Shown here one piece after another: positions 61,859 to 64,000 of a stretch of 64,000 bases of DNA. A model generated the notes under the pieces. The model was not told the DNA's origin and did no database searches. It saw nothing but the letters and a program-made list of their open reading frames with translations. The DNA lies in the NCBI GenBank assembly GCA_035358815.1, contig DAOPQC010000005.1:248001-312000 (forward strand). The letters are read 5' to 3'. How positions within the stretch are numbered: position 1 is the stretch's first letter; each line of letters begins with the position of its first letter. This DNA is from Thermoanaerobaculales bacterium (GTDB lineage Bacteria; Acidobacteriota; Thermoanaerobaculia; Thermoanaerobaculales; Sulfomarinibacteraceae). Both the position numbers and the translations under genes were made by a program.

Positions 61859-63184
61859 GTGACGGTGGGCAGCTTGCGGCGACCGCGGCACCTGACGATC
61901 GGCGAGCCTGTCGCCGGTGGCGCGCCGGCGACGGCCTCCGTGGCGCCGGACGTCATCGAGGCGCTGGCCGTGCTCGCCTGCGAGGGCGATCCGGCGGCGC
62001 TGAGCGGGGACCAGTCGAGCCGGCTGCTGCGCTGGGTCGGGCTCACCGGAATCGAGGCCCGCTGTGCCGGCAACGGAGAGGTGGCCTGGCGCAGCGGCGG
62101 CGGGCCTCCCGGCGAGGAGGTCGTCAGCGGCGCCCTGCGCGTGGTCCCATTGGGCGGGCGGCCTCGCGAGGGAGCGGTCTGGCGCGCGCTCCTCGGCCTG
62201 CTGGCCCTGACCGCGTCCGGTGCCGGGCCCGCACTGGCCGGCCCCGACGGGGATGCCGGCGTGCACGGTCCCTCGGCCGCCGCCGCGCTGCTGCGGGCGG
62301 AGGTGCGGCGGGTGGCGCCGAGCGATCTCGCGGTGCTGGTCCTCGGCGAGACCGGCGCCGGCAAGGAGGTGGTGGCGCGCGCCATCCATCGCCTCTCGGG
62401 CAGGACCGGCGCCTTCGTGCCGGTCAACGTGGCCGCGATCCCGAGAGACCTGCTCGAGGCCGAGCTCTTCGGCTCGGTGCGCGGCGCCTTCACCGGCGCG
62501 GACCGCCCGCGGCAGGGGCTGGTGAGGGCCGCCCACCGGGGCACCCTGCTGCTCGACGAGATCGGCGACCTCGATCTCACCATGCAGGCCAAGCTGCTGC
62601 GCGTCCTGGAGTCCGGCGAGGTCAGGCCGGTCGGCTCGACCACCTTCCACGCGGTGGATGCGCGGGTGGTCTCGGCCACCCACCGCGACCTCCGGACCAG
62701 GATGGAGGCGGGTCTGTTTCGCGCCGACCTGTACTACCGGCTGGCGTTCGCCGTGCTGCGGGTCCCACCGCTGCGGGAGCGGACCGAGGACCTGCCGTTG
62801 CTGCGACGCCTGTTCGCGGACGAGGCCTCGCGCCGGCTCGGCGCGCGACCGTGCCGCTGGAGCGCCGGCGCCGAGGCGGCACTGCTGGGCTACGGCTGGC
62901 CGGGGAACGTCCGCGAGCTGCGGCACGTCGTCGAGCTGGCCGTGGTCGAGGCCGCGGGCGGCATCGTGACCCGGGCGATGCTGCCGCTCCCGGACACCCG
63001 GTCACCGGCTCCCCAGCGGTGGACGCAGGCGACCGCGGACTTCCGCCGGCGGCTGCTCCGCACCACCCTCCATCGCCACGGCGGCAACCGCACCGCCGCG
63101 GCCCGCGAGCTCGGCATCTCCCGGCAGACCCTGCTCTATCACGTCCGCAGCCTCGGCCTCGGCGGCAGCGGGTCGTCCGCCTAA
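61859..63184 (+). CDS. Sigma-54-dependent transcriptional activator without receiver domain
   Basis: A 441-residue enhancer-binding protein. The N-terminal 130 residues are a divergent, possibly GAF-like sensor region. The AAA+ domain has GETGAGKE, an intact GAFTGA, TLLLDEIGD and RWPGNVRELR-like YGWPGNVRELRH. A Fis-type helix-turn-helix follows (NRTAAARELGISRQTLLYHV). Unlike the FHA-linked homologue at 5133-6941 it looks fully active. The start is a GTG; a second GTG at 61865 is possible and neither has a strong ribosome site. It lies between the LpxH-like and MurB-like genes, so envelope genes are plausible targets. Confidence 0.88.
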   Translation: MTVGSLRRPRHLTIGEPVAGGAPATASVAPDVIEALAVLACEGDPAALSGDQSSRLLRWVGLTGIEARCAGNGEVAWRSGGGPPGEEVVSGALRVVPLGGRPREGAVWRALLGLLALTASGAGPALAGPDGDAGVHGPSAAAALLRAEVRRVAPSDLAVLVLGETGAGKEVVARAIHRLSGRTGAFVPVNVAAIPRDLLEAELFGSVRGAFTGADRPRQGLVRAAHRGTLLLDEIGDLDLTMQAKLLRVLESGEVRPVGSTTFHAVDARVVSATHRDLRTRMEAGLFRADLYYRLAFAVLRVPPLRERTEDLPLLRRLFADEASRRLGARPCRWSAGAEAALLGYGWPGNVRELRHVVELAVVEAAGGIVTRAMLPLPDTRSPAPQRWTQATADFRRRLLRTTLHRHGGNRTAAARELGISRQTLLYHVRSLGLGGSGSSA

Positions 63185-63210
63185 AAAAAGGAGCGGACCG
63201 TGAGGTCCGC
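63183..63210 (-). terminator. Minus-strand intrinsic terminator
   Basis: Read on the minus strand, GCGGACC-TCAC-GGTCCGC (63210 down to 63193) is followed by TCC and seven T residues (63189-63183). That is a textbook terminator for leftward transcription, yet both neighbouring genes run rightward. It therefore implies either protection against antisense transcription or a small leftward RNA. Confidence 0.7.
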
Positions 63211-63230
63211 AGGAGGAAGGAGGAGGTATG

Positions 63231-63299
63231 ATGCGTGTACCAGTTCGTTGCGTCGACTGGCTGGCGATACGTAAAGCAAACACCATGCCATACTGCTGA
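63231..63299 (+). CDS. Possible 22-residue leader peptide
   Basis: An ATG at 63231 opens a 22-codon frame (MRVPVRCVDWLAIRKANTMP then YC and TGA) that stops 17 bases before the MurB-like start. It follows an exceptionally strong ribosome site (AGGAGGAAGGAGGAGG). Base composition is poorer in G and C than the surroundings. It could be a translated leader or chance; the competing reading is a minus-strand RNA. Confidence 0.3.
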   Translation: MRVPVRCVDWLAIRKANTMPYC

Positions 63300-63315
63300 C
63301 CGGGGAGCCCGCCGC

Positions 63316-64000
63316 GTGGGTGATCTGCCGTCGACCCTCAAGAGCCTGCTCCGGGAGTTCCGTCTCGGCGGCGACCTCGAGGTCCACGAACGGGTCGACC
63401 TCGGAGCCTGGACCACCCTCGCGATCGGCGGTCTCGGCGACCTCCTGATCCGCTGCAGCACGGCATCGGCGGGCCAGCGGGCGATCGACCTGCTTGCCAG
63501 CCACGGCCTCCGGTGGCTGGTGCTGGGTGCCGGGAGCAGGATCGTGGCTCCGGATCGCGGGCTCCGGGTCCCGCTGCTGCACCTCGCGGGCGAGCTGCAG
63601 CGCTGGACCGTGGAGGGTGACGGGGTGGTGGCGGGGGCTGGTGCCAAGTTGGCACAGCTCGGCGGCTCCCTGGCACGATATGGAGCGCCGGAGCTGGAGC
63701 GGCTGGTGGGGGAGCCGGGCAGCGCCGGCGCCGACCTGCGGGCGGCCGCCTGTGGCGAGCCATCCGCGCTTGCAGACACGGTCGAGTGGGTCGAGCTGGC
63801 GCGCCCGGGCGCCGGCACGACCCGGGCCCTCGCGAAGACCAGCGACGCGGCGTGGGGCACGTGCCTGAGCGAGGGCCGGGCGGTGGTCACCAGGATCGGC
63901 TTGCGCTCCGGCCATGGGTCGGCGTCGGGCCGTTCCCCGCGCGTGGTGACGGCTCGCCGCCCGGTCGGGCCGCTCCGGGGGCGGGTCGCCCCGGTCGTAT
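63316..64000 (+). CDS. MurB-like FAD protein, 3' end cut by window edge
   Basis: The frame runs from the GTG at 63316 to the window end (at least 228 residues). It follows the UDP-N-acetylenolpyruvoylglucosamine reductase fold: LGAWTTLAIGG (MurB NTFRVGG), WLVLGAGSRIVAPDRG (FAD loop, LGGGSNLLV), and LERLVGEPGSAGADLRAAA (LxGIPGTVGGAVxMNAG). Several key residues differ: the TFRVGG arginine is alanine, and the YRxS block near AWGTCLSEGRAVVTRIGLR lacks the catalytic serine context. It may therefore be a diverged paralogue rather than the essential enzyme of peptidoglycan precursor synthesis. No other mur gene is visible. Confidence 0.72.
   Translation, partial: MGDLPSTLKSLLREFRLGGDLEVHERVDLGAWTTLAIGGLGDLLIRCSTASAGQRAIDLLASHGLRWLVLGAGSRIVAPDRGLRVPLLHLAGELQRWTVEGDGVVAGAGAKLAQLGGSLARYGAPELERLVGEPGSAGADLRAAACGEPSALADTVEWVELARPGAGTTRALAKTSDAAWGTCLSEGRAVVTRIGLRSGHGSASGRSPRVVTARRPVGPLRGRVAPVV

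Larger units (their letters stand above)
63183..63300 (-). ncRNA. Candidate small RNA with CU-rich anti-Shine-Dalgarno stretch
   Basis: The minus strand of the gap before the MurB-like gene carries a strong terminator, preceded at about 63211-63226 by CCTCCTCCTTCCTCCT, complementary to Shine-Dalgarno sequences. No clear promoter is identified, so the 5' end is approximate. The same DNA could instead act on the plus strand as the leader of the tiny frame at 63231-63299. Confidence 0.3.

Noticed and set aside
63641..63656. GTGCCAAGTTGGCAC palindrome containing TGGCAC
   Set aside because: Lies inside the MurB-like coding region and has no TTGC at the -12 distance, so it is not a sigma-54 promoter.

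Overview
The window is very GC-rich, gene-dense bacterial DNA with no ribosomal RNA, tRNA, CRISPR array or recognisable insertion sequence. The gene content points to a Gram-negative (diderm) heterotroph. It includes a likely outer-membrane beta-barrel, an LpxH-like phosphoesterase, BON lipoproteins, many secreted hydrolases and a CadC-like winged-helix/STAND/WD40 receptor. Three secreted proteins share the same C-terminal FESGD tag. I infer an Acidobacteriota-type genome (perhaps Thermoanaerobaculia-like), but no marker gene here proves it.

Layout. 1-3.2 kb: a truncated DapA-family aldolase, a quinone oxidoreductase and an M29 aminopeptidase. 3.2-7 kb: an operon of a ClpX-like AAA+ ATPase lacking its zinc finger, a possible remnant macro-domain protein, and an FHA protein fused to a degenerate sigma-54-activator ATPase. 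7-11.9 kb: rnpB, LD-carboxypeptidase, a cNMP/FHA protein, recG and a small membrane protein. 12.2-17.4 kb: secreted proteins, namely a copper-amine-oxidase-like protein split over two overlapping genes, a GSDH-family propeller, an SRAP protein and a GH43-like propeller. 17.7-32.7 kb: the STAND/WD40 receptor, an S9 peptidase, a phosphohexomutase, a carbamoyltransferase-SxtJ-DUF5989 cluster, nitroreductase, two PH-domain membrane proteins, an SGNH hydrolase and an aminotransferase.

32.8-42.7 kb is the most interesting part. A three-gene signalling operon (sigma-54 response regulator, histidine kinase, coiled-coil lipoprotein, each overlapping by ATGA) has the architecture of enterobacterial GlrR/GlrK/QseG. 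Next to it lie two near-perfect sigma-54 (-24/-12) promoters. One points at a small sortase substrate (MPKTA signal), a class D-like sortase and a Tat-exported M19-like protein. The other points at a BON lipoprotein, a PA2779-like and a PA2778-like (C39 peptidase) operon. I read this as a sigma-54-controlled envelope module built around a sortase in a diderm.

42.7-64 kb: a large M14 peptidase, a penicillin-acylase-like hydrolase, YceI, an outer-membrane protein, a DUF3347-CopA copper export pair, a DUF1015-SerA-SerC serine operon, a PKD/dockerin-like protein, a large subtilase with duplicated C-terminal modules, an LpxH-like phosphoesterase, a second sigma-54 activator and a divergent MurB cut by the window edge. 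Intergenic DNA carries three TTCCCG/CGGGAA inverted-repeat elements, a G-quadruplex-like run behind rnpB, and a possible small RNA with an anti-Shine-Dalgarno loop before murB.
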